Assembly: GCA_031278095.1 (NCBI GenBank)
Contig: JAITLC010000104.1
Location: 1 to 56,859 of the forward strand
Reading direction: 5' to 3'
Length of the DNA: 56,859 nucleotides
Source of the DNA: Treponema sp.
Lineage (GTDB): Bacteria > Spirochaetota > Spirochaetia > Treponematales > Breznakiellaceae
Numbering within the stretch: the first letter of the stretch is position 1; every line of letters starts with the position of its first letter. Positions 15,454 through 25,880 of the stretch are shown one piece after another. Under the pieces are notes generated by a model. It searched no databases. It was not told the origin of the DNA and saw only the letters and a list, made by a program, of their open reading frames with translations. The translations under genes were made by a program, and so were the position numbers.

Positions 15454-16641
15454 ATGAATAAACTTTCGTATGTGCTGGTAACACCCTATACTATTGCAAA
15501 AAGCAGGACGGGGGGAGTCATTGCACGGCTTCTTTCACGCACGGATCTTGAACTGGTAGCGGCCCAGATGATTGCCCCGGATGAAGATTTTGTAAATCAA
15601 TATGCCGCATCTCTGCGGGGAAGCAAGCAGAAAAATCTTAATAGCGGGGCGAACCTGCTGGCAGACTATGTTGAAAAAAATATGGGGCCCTCCGGGGGGA
15701 GAAGGCACAGATCCTTACTCCTCCTCTTCCGGGGGGAGAATCCTGTCAGTAAACTTTCGGATATTTGCGGCGCCCTCTTCCCGGAAAACCGGAGCATTGA
15801 GTCAATGACCGGCGAAACAATCCGGGATACCTATGCGGATCTGATTCTCGATCAGGAAGATCCCGGCAGGATCATGTATTTTGAACCGGCCGTGCTTACC
15901 CCCCGGAGCCAGAGTTTTGCCGATGAAAACCTGGCTCTCTTTGCCCGCTGCCTGAGAACCTGCCGGAACATGGTGGACAACATGATCTACCCGGATCCTT
16001 CCAGGATTGAAAAGACACTGGTGATGATTAAGCCGGATAACTGGTCATTCGCATCGTCCCGGCCGGGGACGATCATCGATATGTTCTCCCGTACCGGGCT
16101 GCGGATCATAGGCATCAAGATATTCCGTTTTTCCCTGAATGAAGCCCTCGATTTTTATGGTCCCGTGGAACAGCAGCTTCTGGAAAAGCTGGCTCCGGTT
16201 TTTGGACGGAAAGCCAGGAATCTTCTGGAAAGGGAATTCAATATTCCCCTCCCCGCTGAGGCCGAAAAGGGTTTAACGGAGAGCTTCGGCGTCGAATACG
16301 CCAGGGAACAGTTCAGGCAGATAATCAACTTTATGTCGGGGAAACGGCCGGATACCTGTCCCGAAGACGAGCGGAACAAACCGGGAGACGTAAAGTGTAT
16401 GATCCTTGTCTACGAAGGGGAAGATGCCGTAGAGAAAATCCGGGCTGTCCTCGGCCCCACAGATCCCCTCAAGGCGCCGGGGGGTACGGTGCGCAGAGAA
16501 TTCGGCAGCAATGTGATGGTCAACACCGCCCATGCCTCCGATTCCGCGGCAAGCTATGAGCGGGAAAAAGAGATAGTCCGGATAGACAAAAATAATCTGC
16601 TGGAAATTATTAAAGAGTACTTTTCCGAAAAAATCGCATGA
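15454..16641 (+). CDS. two-domain nucleoside-diphosphate kinase
   Basis: 395 residues made of two NDK-like halves. The second (about 190-385) begins 'KTLVMIKPDNW' and contains 'NVMVNTAHASDSAASYEREK', which fits the active-site HGSDS motif with its phosphorylated histidine. The first (about 1-175) begins 'YVLVTPYTIAKSRTGGVIAR' like an NDK start but has 'FEPAVLTPRS' where the histidine should be, so it is probably catalytically dead. Ordinary NDK is about 140-150 residues. The role would be NTP balancing. ATG 15454 is preferred over the TTG at 15418, though the ribosome site (CCGGGG) is weak. Confidence 0.78.
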   Translation: MNKLSYVLVTPYTIAKSRTGGVIARLLSRTDLELVAAQMIAPDEDFVNQYAASLRGSKQKNLNSGANLLADYVEKNMGPSGGRRHRSLLLLFRGENPVSKLSDICGALFPENRSIESMTGETIRDTYADLILDQEDPGRIMYFEPAVLTPRSQSFADENLALFARCLRTCRNMVDNMIYPDPSRIEKTLVMIKPDNWSFASSRPGTIIDMFSRTGLRIIGIKIFRFSLNEALDFYGPVEQQLLEKLAPVFGRKARNLLEREFNIPLPAEAEKGLTESFGVEYAREQFRQIINFMSGKRPDTCPEDERNKPGDVKCMILVYEGEDAVEKIRAVLGPTDPLKAPGGTVRREFGSNVMVNTAHASDSAASYEREKEIVRIDKNNLLEIIKEYFSEKIA

Positions 16642-16698
16642 CTTTCATAAATATGCTTTTTTCTGACTTTTTCAACTATAGCGATCCGGCTTTTTATG

Positions 16699-16707
16699 TG
16701 CTACAAT
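16699..16707 (+). promoter_or_regulatory. extended -10 promoter for the EF-G gene
   Basis: TGCTACAAT fits an extended -10 box (TGn plus TACAAT). No good -35 is seen at the right distance. The transcript would begin at about 16714, at the left edge of a family A element. Confidence 0.45.
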
Positions 16708-16710
16708 TAA

Positions 16711-16837
16711 AGTCTATCCATAATGTAGACATATTATGGACAGAATACCTTAAAGGAGGCATTTTGCACGCCGTTTTGGTACAAAACGATGCGCAAATGT
16801 AAGGTCTGTCCGCAAAGTAACCGGCTTTGTGGACACG
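16711..16837 (+). repeat. full-length family A element forming the EF-G 5' leader
   Basis: Three hairpins: a GTCTATCCATAATGT/ATTATGGACAGA palindrome; a middle stem with CGTTTTG, loop GTA and CAAAACG inside TTGCA/TGCGCAA arms; and a right GTCTGTCCGCAAAG...CTTTGTGGACAC stem. It is the closest relative of the copy at 56534-56686. It fills the space between the candidate promoter and the EF-G start codon. Confidence 0.75.
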
Positions 16838-16851
16838 CTAATTGGGAACCT

Positions 16852-18906
16852 ATGCTTGAAATGATGCGGAATACCGGCATTATGGCCCATATTGATGCCG
16901 GTAAGACTACTACTACAGAACGGATTCTCTTTTATACCGGCAAGAGTCACCGGATAGGCGAAGTTGACGACGGTGAAGCGATTATGGACTGGATGGAACA
17001 GGAACAGGAACGGGGAATAACCATCCAGAGCGCCGCCACCACTACCTACTGGAACAGGGCTGCAGACGGAGAGAGGGAACTCAGGTACCAGATCAACATC
17101 ATCGATACTCCCGGACACGTTGATTTTACCGCAGAGGTTGAACGATCTCTCAGGGTGCTTGACGGGGCGGTGGCGATATTTGATGCGGTTCGGGGCGTGG
17201 AACCCCAGACGGAAACGGTGTGGCGGCAGGCGGAACATTACCATGTGCCCTGCATCGGTTATGTGAACAAGATGGACAGGGTAGGAGCAGATTTTTTCCA
17301 GGTGCTTCAGGATATAGAGAACAAGTTGGGGACAATGACCGCTCCAATTCAGATCCCCATCGGCAAAGAAGGAAACTTTGAAGGGGTGGTGGATCTTATC
17401 GAAATGAGGGAGATCCGCTGGGAAGGGGATGAGGGTGAATTTCCGGCTTACAGTCCCATATCCGCCGTAATGGAAAAAAGCGCGGCGGAATGGAGGGAAA
17501 AACTCATTGACGCGCTCTCTTCGGTTTCCGATGAAATAACCTTGAAGTACCTTGCCGGGGAGGAATTGAGTCCGGCCCTTATCAGAAAGGAACTGCGGAA
17601 GGCTGTGTTGAACCGGAGTCTTCTGCCGATACTCGCGGGAGCTTCCCGCCGCAACATGGGGGTACAGCCCCTGATCGACGCCGTGGTGGATTACCTGCCC
17701 GCCCCCAACGAGACGCTTCCCGCATCGGGCCATCATCTTAAAAAGGATGAGGAGATAGGTATTCCCTGCGATCCCAAGGCTCAAGCCCTGGGTCTCGTCT
17801 TCAAAATTCAGAATGACAGGGAGGCGGGGAGCCTCTGCTATGTACGCATGTACTCAGGCGTGCTTAAGCCGGGGACGGTAGTTTACAATGTTGGTAAAAA
17901 GAAACGGGAACGGGCAAACCGGATTCTCCGCATGCACTCTAACAAGAGCGAGCCCCTGGATGAACTCGCAGCCGGAGACATCGGGGTGATCATCGGGATG
18001 AAAGAAGCCCAGACCGGGGATACCATCGGCAGCGAAGGCTGGCCCGTGCTGCTGGAAAAGATGCAGTTCCCCGAACCGGTCATTTCAGTTTCCATCGAAC
18101 CGAGATCTATTTCCGAACAGGATAAACTCCACGATATATTGGACATTCTTTCCAGGGAAGATCCCACGTTTACCACCAGGGAAAATGATGAAACAGGACA
18201 GCTGATCATCAGCGGTATGGGAGAACTGCACCTCGATGTTCTTGTTACCCGGATTCTCAAAGAATTCAATATCGAGGCCAGGGTCGGCAACCCCCAGGTA
18301 ACCTACCGGGAATCAATCAGCGTTACTGCGGAACAGACACAGAGCTTCTCCCGGGTAATTGCGGGAAAGGAAAATGCCGCCCGGCTCAGCCTTAAAGTGG
18401 AGCCCTCCGAGCGGGGAAGCGGCAACCGCTATTCCAACATGGTAAAATCCAGAGACATACCGGAAGCGATCCTTGATGCGGTGGAACGGGGAATCCGCAG
18501 CTGTTTTTTATCGGGAATTGTGCTGGGCTATCCCTGCATTGATATAGATGTCAGCCTTATAGACCTTGAGTATTCGGAGCTTAGCGGAACCGAGTTTGCC
18601 TTTGAAGCCTGCGCCAGCATGGGTTTTGACGAAGCCTGTAAAAAGGCTCATCCCATACTCCTGGAACCGATCATGGCGGTAGATCTCGTGAGTCCCCATG
18701 AATCTGTAGGAGACGTGATGAGCCTTATCACCCAGCGGGGGGGGCAGGTACTCCGCATGGACAGTAAAAGTACCTTTGATGAAGTAAAGGCCCAGGCCCC
18801 CATGGCAAAAATGTTCGGCTTCATGACGGCCCTGCGCAGCGTGTCCCAGGGACGCGCGACCTTTACCATGGAATTCTCTCACTTTGAAAAAAAATCGGAA
18901 CGATGA
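16852..18906 (+). CDS. fusA: elongation factor G (spirochaete/mitochondrial-like type)
   Basis: A 684-residue translational GTPase with all five EF-G domains. The P-loop is '[14 protein letters not shown]' near residue 13; switch II is DTPGHVDF; the guanine-binding motif is NKMD. Domain IV/V signatures include '[18 protein letters not shown]' and a C-terminal '[15 protein letters not shown]'. Spirochaetes carry two such factors (spdEFG1 for translocation and spdEFG2 for recycling, related to the mitochondrial pair); which one this is cannot be settled here. The ATG at 16852 fits the family N-terminus ([14 protein letters not shown]); the upstream 21 codons fall inside a repeat. The gene has no obvious Shine-Dalgarno site and stands alone. 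Confidence 0.9.
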   Translation: MLEMMRNTGIMAHIDAGKTTTTERILFYTGKSHRIGEVDDGEAIMDWMEQEQERGITIQSAATTTYWNRAADGERELRYQINIIDTPGHVDFTAEVERSLRVLDGAVAIFDAVRGVEPQTETVWRQAEHYHVPCIGYVNKMDRVGADFFQVLQDIENKLGTMTAPIQIPIGKEGNFEGVVDLIEMREIRWEGDEGEFPAYSPISAVMEKSAAEWREKLIDALSSVSDEITLKYLAGEELSPALIRKELRKAVLNRSLLPILAGASRRNMGVQPLIDAVVDYLPAPNETLPASGHHLKKDEEIGIPCDPKAQALGLVFKIQNDREAGSLCYVRMYSGVLKPGTVVYNVGKKKRERANRILRMHSNKSEPLDELAAGDIGVIIGMKEAQTGDTIGSEGWPVLLEKMQFPEPVISVSIEPRSISEQDKLHDILDILSREDPTFTTRENDETGQLIISGMGELHLDVLVTRILKEFNIEARVGNPQVTYRESISVTAEQTQSFSRVIAGKENAARLSLKVEPSERGSGNRYSNMVKSRDIPEAILDAVERGIRSCFLSGIVLGYPCIDIDVSLIDLEYSELSGTEFAFEACASMGFDEACKKAHPILLEPIMAVDLVSPHESVGDVMSLITQRGGQVLRMDSKSTFDEVKAQAPMAKMFGFMTALRSVSQGRATFTMEFSHFEKKSER

Positions 18907-18909
18907 GTG

Positions 18910-18939
18910 AGCCGGTGAAAGCTCCGGTTAGTTTTTTTT
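18910..18939 (+). terminator. intrinsic terminator of the EF-G gene
   Basis: AGCCGG (18910-18915) pairs with CCGGTT (18924-18929), followed by AG and eight T. It overlaps the last codons of the convergent sensor-kinase gene. Confidence 0.7.
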
Positions 18940-21900
18940 GAGCGCTTTTAATGTTACTTCCAGCAGTTTAGTCATATCCAGCGGTTTTGCAAGGTGGGCA
19001 TTCATGCCGCTGGCTAACGCCTTGTCGATATCTTCCTTAAAAGCATTAGCCGAGAGCGCTACAATCGGTATGCTCTGTGCGTCCACGCGATTAAGGAGAC
19101 GGATTGCCCTGGCGGCTTCGTGTCCGTCCATGACAGGCATCTGAACATCCATGTAGATAATATCAAAGTAACCGGGTACGGAATTGCTAAAAATCTTCAG
19201 GGCTTCGTCACCTCCTCCCGCTTCTTCAATTTCCAGGCCGGTAAATTCCAGCATACTCATGGCGATAACCCGGTTAATTTCCACATCATCCACGATGAGG
19301 GCGCGTTTACCCTTGAGTACGTCTGCGGCCTTCTCTGTCAAAATTTCATCTTCCGCTTCCAGGGTGGTTTCTTTCAGGCTCAGGCTGAAGCTGAACTCGC
19401 TTCCCTCGCCGATTTTCGACTTTACCGCAATGTCTCCGCCGAAAAGCTTGATAATGTTCCGGGAGATTGCCAAGCCCAGGCCGGTGCCGCCGTATTTTTT
19501 GGTGATCTGGTTGGAAGCCTGCTCAAAAGGTTTGAAGAGGGAAGACAGCGATTCTTCCGAAATACCGATTCCTGTATCTCTGATACAAAAATCGACAGTT
19601 CCCGTTTCGGTTCCACGATAAATTACCCCAAAGAAGATGCTGCCTGTTTCGGGGGTGAATTTAACCGCATTTCCCAAAAGGTTTATCAGCACCTGACGGA
19701 GCCGCAAAGGGTCTCCCCGGAAAGCCCTGTCCCGGGGGAGCTCGAAGCGGGTTTCAAATGTGATGTTCTTTTCTTCGCAGCGGGGCCTGATGATCGATAC
19801 CACCGTGTTGACCAGTTTTAAAAGATCCATACTTTCATCGTTTAGTTCAATTTTTCCCGCTTCGATCTTGGAGATGTCAAGAATATCGTTGAGCAATCCC
19901 ATAAGATGCTGACTGGACTCCTTAATCTGGTTGATATTGGCTTCAATCTCATCAATTTTGACATCAGACTGGGCAAGCTTCTTCTTGACAATGGAAGTCA
20001 TTCCGATGATGGAGTTCATGGGAGTGCGGATCTCGTGGCTCATCCGGGCAAGGAATTCACCCTTGTGGGCGTTTGCCTGGTTCGCCTCATCAACCGCCCT
20101 GGTAAGCTGTGTCTGGGTATTCCGGAGCTCCTGTTCCACCTGTACCCGTCTGGATACATCCCTGGCAAAAGCGAGAATTCCTACAGGATTATTGTTATCT
20201 TCGTAAAGCGGGGTAAACACCATGTCCAGGCTTTCTTCATGACCGTCGTGGAAAACAATTCTCTTTTCGGTATAAACCGGTTTTGCCCCGGTATACACCC
20301 CGGCGTCAAATTCTTCGTGGTTGCAGATCATTTCTTCGGGGAATACTTCCTTTACTTCCCTGCCTATAAGCTCTTCCGCCTTAAAAGCGGAAAGGGACGC
20401 TGTACGGGGATTGGCCGCCAGGATTTTGCCGGCCTTGTCCTGGTACCAGATAAGATCCGGCGATGCGCTGAATATCTTGTCCAGGAGGGATCGCTGTTCG
20501 GCGATTTTTTTCTGTTCAAGAATAATATCCGTAATGTCCGAAGTAGTGATTATGTAGCCTATCTTCCAGCCCGAATGATCGGTAAGGTAGCTGGCATTCC
20601 CCTTTAGATAACGCCCGGTTTCTCTCTGATAGAAAATATCAGCTTCCCTGCCCTCATGGAGGGCCAGTATCGGATCGAAGAGGGAGCCTGAAGGGTAGAT
20701 GCTTATATCCTGGTAACTCTTCCCGATGATTTCCTCCAGTGTTACGCCCGTGGCGAACAGAGCCGCCTCATTGGCATATTTAATAACCTGGGAAAAGTCG
20801 GTAATTATCAGAGGCCCGCGGTCGCTTTCCACCAGGGAGTCGGCCATGTCGTCGAAAGAATCCGCCAGGGTACCTATCTCATCCTTTACCGGGGCCCGGA
20901 AGCGGAAATGCCGCTCTCCTGCCCGAAAACGGTTGATGCCGTTGATAAGGCTGGTGATGCTGGAGGTAAAGATGTTTGCCATCCAGATTGCAACCAGCAC
21001 GACAAAGAGGATCATGAGGAATGCGGAAATAAGGAGCTTTATCGAGGTGTCCCTCAGGTTTGCAGAGATCATCCGCTGGGTTTCAAAGGCCGCTTGCCTA
21101 AGATCCGTATCGGCCAGATTGATTGCCTCCTGCAGGAGTCTTTCAGTTTCCCGGGCCGGCTGCTGGAAATCTTCAAGCCCGGCCCCGATGGCTACAAAGC
21201 CGAATCCCCGCTTTGTCTTGCCGTAGTTTCCCGTGTAGTAGGGTATCGTCGCCGCGGTGTTGGGCTTCCATATCCCGCTCCAGAGGATCAGGAAGGAACC
21301 GGAACCGCCTTCCTTGGTCAGATCCATCCAGCCTATACACTGGGGGGCATTGTTGAGGTAGCGCCCGTCCAGGCCGACAAGACCTGCCGCGGTAAGTTCA
21401 GGCGCGGGTTTCTTGTTGCGGGACTGTTCATGGAACACAGGAATATCCTTGAGGAAGTCCTGGAGGGGCAAGCCGGAATCCTGCCAGTCCCTGTAGATGC
21501 TCTCCTCCAGCCAGGGGATCTCCGGTTCCCCGGTATCGGGATTGAAGCCCACAATGGAATGGTGGCGGGGGTGGCAGATGCTACGGCACTTGTAATCCCA
21601 GATAAAAGCATAGTTCCCCTCATAGGCGCTTGGCAGTTCCACATAGCGTTCCGGCATTGGGGTGGTATGATCGGTAAATTCCATGATGAAGTCGTGATCC
21701 AGAGCCAGGGTAACATAGCCTGTAATTCTGCCGTTCTGTACCACGGGAGTGGCCCAGCGGATGATCCCTTTGAAGCGCTTGCCGTTGGGGTTCTCCCGGC
21801 CCGCGTAGGCTTCCTCCTCAGGCTGCCAGCTTAAGCCCCGGTTTTTAACGTTTTCAGGATTGTACATCCCGATGAGACGGCTCCGGACATAGGCCCCTGT

Positions 21901-22659
21901 CACATCGGAGACATAGATCTCTCCGGATTTGAGCAGCCTGAGTTCTTCAAAATACGTTTCCGCTTTGACATAGGTATTGAGCCGGTTGGAGACATTCTTT
22001 TTCCGGGGATCCATCTGGTCTGATGTTGTCACCTTGACAACTTCGTTTCCCTCAAGGTCTATGTAGGTCATCTCCAGATAGATCGGCCGGAATTCCGTTT
22101 CATAAAGATCCGGCGGCCTGTTGCGGTAATTGGTATCATTCTCGGCATTACTGGAAGGGGAGTAGTTTCCTTCCGGCAGAGGTTCTTTTGGAATCCAGTA
22201 CTTCTGATCCTCCGAGAGAATCCATTCCCGTTTTTTGACCAGGGACTTCTTCTTGCCCTCCACAAAGAGCCGGTATGCGTTTTCGTTTACCGGTAGTTTT
22301 GACACGTAGAGAATATCATCGTCCCGGGCGTACAGAAAATCCGCCACCCTGCGGGCCATATCGGTACTGGTGCGTTCAAGCTGTTCGATGGTCAGGTTAT
22401 TGAGAGCGTCTACCGAATCTTCCACCGCCATGACACCTGTTGCGGTAAGAGCATTGGTGGCCCTGCGCATCAATTCCCCGTTCCTTCGGCCCAACTCCGC
22501 TCCCAGATCCCGGGCCTGAGTCCAGGCCAGAATCGTGAGGAGGATTAAGGGGATCACCTTGATTAGTACAAAGATTATGATAAGCTTGGCCCGCATACCA
22601 AATCCGAGTCTGGTGAGCAGCCTTCCAATGAAATATTCAAAACGTTGAATCGGATACAT
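18928..22659 (-). CDS. hybrid sensor histidine kinase with double PAS domains and receiver
   Basis: About 1,243 residues (1,249 if a TTG at 22677, with TGGA five bases before it, is the start). Order: membrane helix near 30-50; a large periplasmic sensor of about 500 residues, probably dCache-like; second helix near 562-585; HAMP; two PAS domains; HisKA with 'ARMSHEIRTPMNSIIGM' (phospho-His about H881 counted from the TTG); HATPase with 'DTGIGISEESLSSLFKPFEQ' and GGTGLGL; and a receiver with 'YMDVQMPVMDG' (phospho-Asp about D1177). Envelope signals would be relayed through His to the attached receiver; no separate regulator gene is adjacent. It lies about 100 bases downstream of the PBP1A gene. 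Confidence 0.92.
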   Translation of the reverse strand: MYPIQRFEYFIGRLLTRLGFGMRAKLIIIFVLIKVIPLILLTILAWTQARDLGAELGRRNGELMRRATNALTATGVMAVEDSVDALNNLTIEQLERTSTDMARRVADFLYARDDDILYVSKLPVNENAYRLFVEGKKKSLVKKREWILSEDQKYWIPKEPLPEGNYSPSSNAENDTNYRNRPPDLYETEFRPIYLEMTYIDLEGNEVVKVTTSDQMDPRKKNVSNRLNTYVKAETYFEELRLLKSGEIYVSDVTGAYVRSRLIGMYNPENVKNRGLSWQPEEEAYAGRENPNGKRFKGIIRWATPVVQNGRITGYVTLALDHDFIMEFTDHTTPMPERYVELPSAYEGNYAFIWDYKCRSICHPRHHSIVGFNPDTGEPEIPWLEESIYRDWQDSGLPLQDFLKDIPVFHEQSRNKKPAPELTAAGLVGLDGRYLNNAPQCIGWMDLTKEGGSGSFLILWSGIWKPNTAATIPYYTGNYGKTKRGFGFVAIGAGLEDFQQPARETERLLQEAINLADTDLRQAAFETQRMISANLRDTSIKLLISAFLMILFVVLVAIWMANIFTSSITSLINGINRFRAGERHFRFRAPVKDEIGTLADSFDDMADSLVESDRGPLIITDFSQVIKYANEAALFATGVTLEEIIGKSYQDISIYPSGSLFDPILALHEGREADIFYQRETGRYLKGNASYLTDHSGWKIGYIITTSDITDIILEQKKIAEQRSLLDKIFSASPDLIWYQDKAGKILAANPRTASLSAFKAEELIGREVKEVFPEEMICNHEEFDAGVYTGAKPVYTEKRIVFHDGHEESLDMVFTPLYEDNNNPVGILAFARDVSRRVQVEQELRNTQTQLTRAVDEANQANAHKGEFLARMSHEIRTPMNSIIGMTSIVKKKLAQSDVKIDEIEANINQIKESSQHLMGLLNDILDISKIEAGKIELNDESMDLLKLVNTVVSIIRPRCEEKNITFETRFELPRDRAFRGDPLRLRQVLINLLGNAVKFTPETGSIFFGVIYRGTETGTVDFCIRDTGIGISEESLSSLFKPFEQASNQITKKYGGTGLGLAISRNIIKLFGGDIAVKSKIGEGSEFSFSLSLKETTLEAEDEILTEKAADVLKGKRALIVDDVEINRVIAMSMLEFTGLEIEEAGGGDEALKIFSNSVPGYFDIIYMDVQMPVMDGHEAARAIRLLNRVDAQSIPIVALSANAFKEDIDKALASGMNAHLAKPLDMTKLLEVTLKALKKN

Positions 22660-22760
22660 TTGTATTAAAATACACAATTTTTTCCAAAAAAGGAATACGA
22701 CAAACTACGCCGGAATTCTTAACCGAAGGAGAAAGCCGATTGGCGTCATGTAATGAAGAA

Positions 22761-22777
22761 CCCGGGACAGTCCCGGG
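22761..22777 (-). terminator. hairpin after the PBP1A stop codon
   Basis: CCCGGGA, loop of three, TCCCGGG: a perfect seven-base stem directly after the TAG of PBP1A on the minus strand. Only a short mixed T/C run follows, so termination may be partial and the kinase gene could be co-transcribed. Confidence 0.5.
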
Positions 22778-25546
22778 CTAATCGAGGAAGGGGTTGTAGT
22801 CTTCGCCGGAATACAGGGGGGGCAGGCTGAACTCTTCCTGCAGCGGCTCTTCGGGAGCGTTGGGCGTGCTGTTATTTTCCAGGTTTTCATCACTTGAAAG
22901 GGAAGGGGATTCCCAGGGATAGCCGCCGCCGGAAGATGAATTGAAATCCCCGTCAAGGAAAGGATTTCGGAAGGTATTCCGGCTGGTATTTCTGCTTTGG
23001 TTTGGCTGACTACCGCTCCGGCGGGTAGAATTCCTGGAATTGGAGCTGCCCGCGGCGCCTCTCTGTAATTCGGGGAAAAGCTCCGGATCCAGAGTAGGCA
23101 TCATAAGGGAACCGAGAAGATCTTCCTCATCCAGCCCCAGAATCCCCGTCCGCATGGAGCCTATGGCTGTTTCCGAATAGGAGGCCTCCCCATGAATGTT
23201 GCAGTATTGGGTGGGCTGGGTTCCCTCAAGGAAAGGCAGGCTTACCTCACCTTCGTTGCAGGCCGGTGTCCTCAGAAGCCCGGATTTGGAGCATACCGTA
23301 ACATCGATAATGCCGGAACTGGGCCGGGAAAAGTCCCGAAAGGGAAGGCCCTGATGGATCTCCCGCATATAGTCTCCCCAGAGGGGTCCGCAGAGAGTAG
23401 AGCCTGTAAGAGAAAGCCCCAGAGAATTCCCCGGTTTGTCAAAACCGAACCAGATTGCCGCCGTATAGTAGGGGGTATAACCCACGGCCCATGCATCCGA
23501 CCAGTTCTGGGTAGTTCCCGTCTTCCCCGCCGCAGGCATACGGAAATTCTTGCCGTTGGCATCACGGAAGGAAAATTTGGAACCCCAGCCCGCTCCGTGG
23601 GCCAGTGTGCCGTATTCCACGGTTTTTTTCATTATGCTCGTCATAATGTAGGCATTCTGGGGACTTACCACCTGAATAGAGGCCCCCTTCCGCCGCTGTT
23701 CCAGCCTGAGTTCCCGTTCCGTATCCATCACCACCCTGCCGTTCCGGTCTTCGATTGAACGGATAGCGATGGGGCTTACCTCACGGCCCTGGTTGGCAAA
23801 GACTGCAAAGGCCCGCGCCATCTGTACGGGCGCCACCGAGATGATCCCCAGACCCATGGGATACACCCTCGGAAAGGTACGGCGTATCTGATCCGGATCG
23901 CTTATTCCCAGGAGGGCGGCGGCCCGGTCAATTGCCGCATCAAAACCGATGCCGTCCAGAATTTTTAAGGAAGGCACGTTCATCGAGTGGGCCAGGGCAT
24001 CGTAAAGCAGCACGGTACCCTTCCATTCGCCCCGGAAGTTCAGGGGAATGTATGGGGTACCGTTTTCGTTATGAAAAACGATGGGAACATCGTAGATGAG
24101 ACTTGTCGGATTGAATTTCCTGCTGTCTATGGCCGCCGAGTAGTACAGCGGCTTGAAACTTGAACCGGGCATGACCCTGGCCTGGGTGGCCCGGATAAGC
24201 TGATTGGATTCATCGTATTTGGAACCCCCGATTATGGCGGTGATATAGCCTGTATCATTTTCGATGCAGATCAGGGCCCCTTCAACCACATTCTTTTCGG
24301 TTGAAGACTTGAGTTCCGCAAAGGCGGTATTGGTCAATACCTTGAGATCCCCGACCCCGAAGGCAAGTGCCGCCATGTCTACTATAGGATTGACGATCCT
24401 GGTGTAGCGGGACAGAGCCTTCTGTTCATTCTGGGCGTCTCCGGTTGAATGAATATCCTCCAGGTCAAAGTAGAGGGAGAGCAGATCAACAATGGGAATA
24501 TAGGTTTGTTCGGCTTGGGTAAGCCGCACCCCCTGCTGGCCTGAAAACTCCCTGTTCGCCCTTGAAAGGCCCTCCGTCATATACTTTTGGGCGGCTTCCT
24601 GATGTTTCAGGTTGAGGGTGGTATGGACTGTGTAGCCGTCCCGGTAGTAGTCCATGGTACCGTACATCAGGCTATCCAGTTCCCGGCGCACATACTCGCT
24701 GAACCAGGGAGCCTTGTCGTCCCGGTTATAATAGGCGCTGGTAGAAGCCCTCGTGTAATCATAGTTGTCCCAGTACTCGTTAAAGGAAGCTTCCGCCTCT
24801 TCCTTGCTGCAGTAGCCGAATTCAATCATCCTGTCCAGAACCGCAAGCTGCCTGTTACGGGCAATGTTGGGATTATCCAGAGGATTGTAGCGGGAAGGGC
24901 TTGAAAGCTGGATCACCAGGAGCGCCGATTCGGCCAGGGTAATATCCCGTGCACTGTGACCAAAGAAGAATTTACTTGCCGCCTCAACCCCATAGGTACC
25001 GGGGCCCATATACATATAATTAAGGTAAATTTCGAGAATTTCGTTCTTGGTATAGCGTCTTTCCATCTGGAAAGCCCACCAGAGCTCCCTGATCTTCCGG
25101 CTGATGGTCCTCTCGCTCCGGTCGGTGTAAAGCGTGCCTGCCACCTGCTGGGTTATGGTAGAACCGCCCCCCATGTTGCGGCCGATGATCTGCCCCACAA
25201 AAGCGCGGGTTATGCCCCGGATGCTGAACCCCTTGTGGTTGTAAAAGTCCGGATCTTCCCGCGCCAGCACCGCATTGATAAGATGCCGGGGAAGTTCATT
25301 AAGGGAAACCAATTCCCGCTTCTCGTCCGCGGAGAATTCGGTTACCAGATCCCCGTTGATGTCCACGATACGGGTGGGAAGGGCAGGGGCAAATTCGACA
25401 AAATTTTCCTGATTTTTGATATTCGCCGTTTCAGCCATGGAAAGCCCCAGGGCGATACCGATGCCTACAGCGATGATGATCGTAAAAACCGCCAGAATGC
25501 GGATAATGATACCGGTTATGAGGGAATCTCCCCCATGAATACCCAT
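22778..25546 (-). CDS. mrcA: class A penicillin-binding protein 1A
   Basis: A 922-residue bifunctional cell-wall enzyme: one N-terminal membrane helix (about 10-36), a GT51 glycosyltransferase (about 55-230) with catalytic E97 in 'AREDPDFYNHKGF' and 'GGSTITQQ', and a transpeptidase domain with S462-S-F-K465 (nucleophile S462), SMN as the SxN motif, and KTGT. It polymerises lipid II and cross-links peptides in the periplasm. The last 130 residues are a low-complexity Ser/Asn/Arg-rich tail, unlike compact enterobacterial PBP1A. No clear ribosome site precedes the ATG at 25546. Confidence 0.94.
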   Translation of the reverse strand: MGIHGGDSLITGIIIRILAVFTIIIAVGIGIALGLSMAETANIKNQENFVEFAPALPTRIVDINGDLVTEFSADEKRELVSLNELPRHLINAVLAREDPDFYNHKGFSIRGITRAFVGQIIGRNMGGGSTITQQVAGTLYTDRSERTISRKIRELWWAFQMERRYTKNEILEIYLNYMYMGPGTYGVEAASKFFFGHSARDITLAESALLVIQLSSPSRYNPLDNPNIARNRQLAVLDRMIEFGYCSKEEAEASFNEYWDNYDYTRASTSAYYNRDDKAPWFSEYVRRELDSLMYGTMDYYRDGYTVHTTLNLKHQEAAQKYMTEGLSRANREFSGQQGVRLTQAEQTYIPIVDLLSLYFDLEDIHSTGDAQNEQKALSRYTRIVNPIVDMAALAFGVGDLKVLTNTAFAELKSSTEKNVVEGALICIENDTGYITAIIGGSKYDESNQLIRATQARVMPGSSFKPLYYSAAIDSRKFNPTSLIYDVPIVFHNENGTPYIPLNFRGEWKGTVLLYDALAHSMNVPSLKILDGIGFDAAIDRAAALLGISDPDQIRRTFPRVYPMGLGIISVAPVQMARAFAVFANQGREVSPIAIRSIEDRNGRVVMDTERELRLEQRRKGASIQVVSPQNAYIMTSIMKKTVEYGTLAHGAGWGSKFSFRDANGKNFRMPAAGKTGTTQNWSDAWAVGYTPYYTAAIWFGFDKPGNSLGLSLTGSTLCGPLWGDYMREIHQGLPFRDFSRPSSGIIDVTVCSKSGLLRTPACNEGEVSLPFLEGTQPTQYCNIHGEASYSETAIGSMRTGILGLDEEDLLGSLMMPTLDPELFPELQRGAAGSSNSRNSTRRSGSQPNQSRNTSRNTFRNPFLDGDFNSSSGGGYPWESPSLSSDENLENNSTPNAPEEPLQEEFSLPPLYSGEDYNPFLD

Positions 25547-25586
25547 AATACCAGCCTAAAAATTTGTGCTTCCACTGTCAAGACGT

Positions 25587-25613
25587 AAAAAAGGCCGGTG
25601 GAAACCACCGGCC
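25587..25613 (-). terminator. strong intrinsic terminator (minus strand)
   Basis: GGCCGGTGG and CCACCGGCC form a perfect nine-base stem with a three-base loop (25593-25613). On the minus strand it is followed by six T (25592-25587). It ends leftward transcription from the 25917-28469 gene group before the PBP1A gene. Confidence 0.85.
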
Positions 25614-25779
25614 ATGCCCTTGAGGCATATCGGAGATATAGTGATTTGGGAGGGGAACTATAGGTCCGACATCTATATTATCGCATATTTATTCAAAATT
25701 CTGAAATAAATTCGTTCAAATTTTGAAAAAAAAGTTCAATGGACGTGTTCGTTAGCCGCTTGGTCATTGCATACGTCTT

Positions 25780-25852
25780 GCGGTATTTGCGCAATGAAAT
25801 GAGCAAATACACGGGGAAACGCTGATTGACGTCATTTAATCAGCGTTTCCCT
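25780..25852. repeat. family C element, partial and reversed
   Basis: It contains the ATTTGCGCAATGAAATGAGC hairpin and the GGGAAACGCTGATT/AATCAGCGTTTCCC hairpin of family C in reverse orientation; the third hairpin is missing. The 25-base flank to the left is unrelated. Confidence 0.7.
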
Positions 25853-25880
25853 AAAGCCTATTAAACCGCGTTTTTAACGG

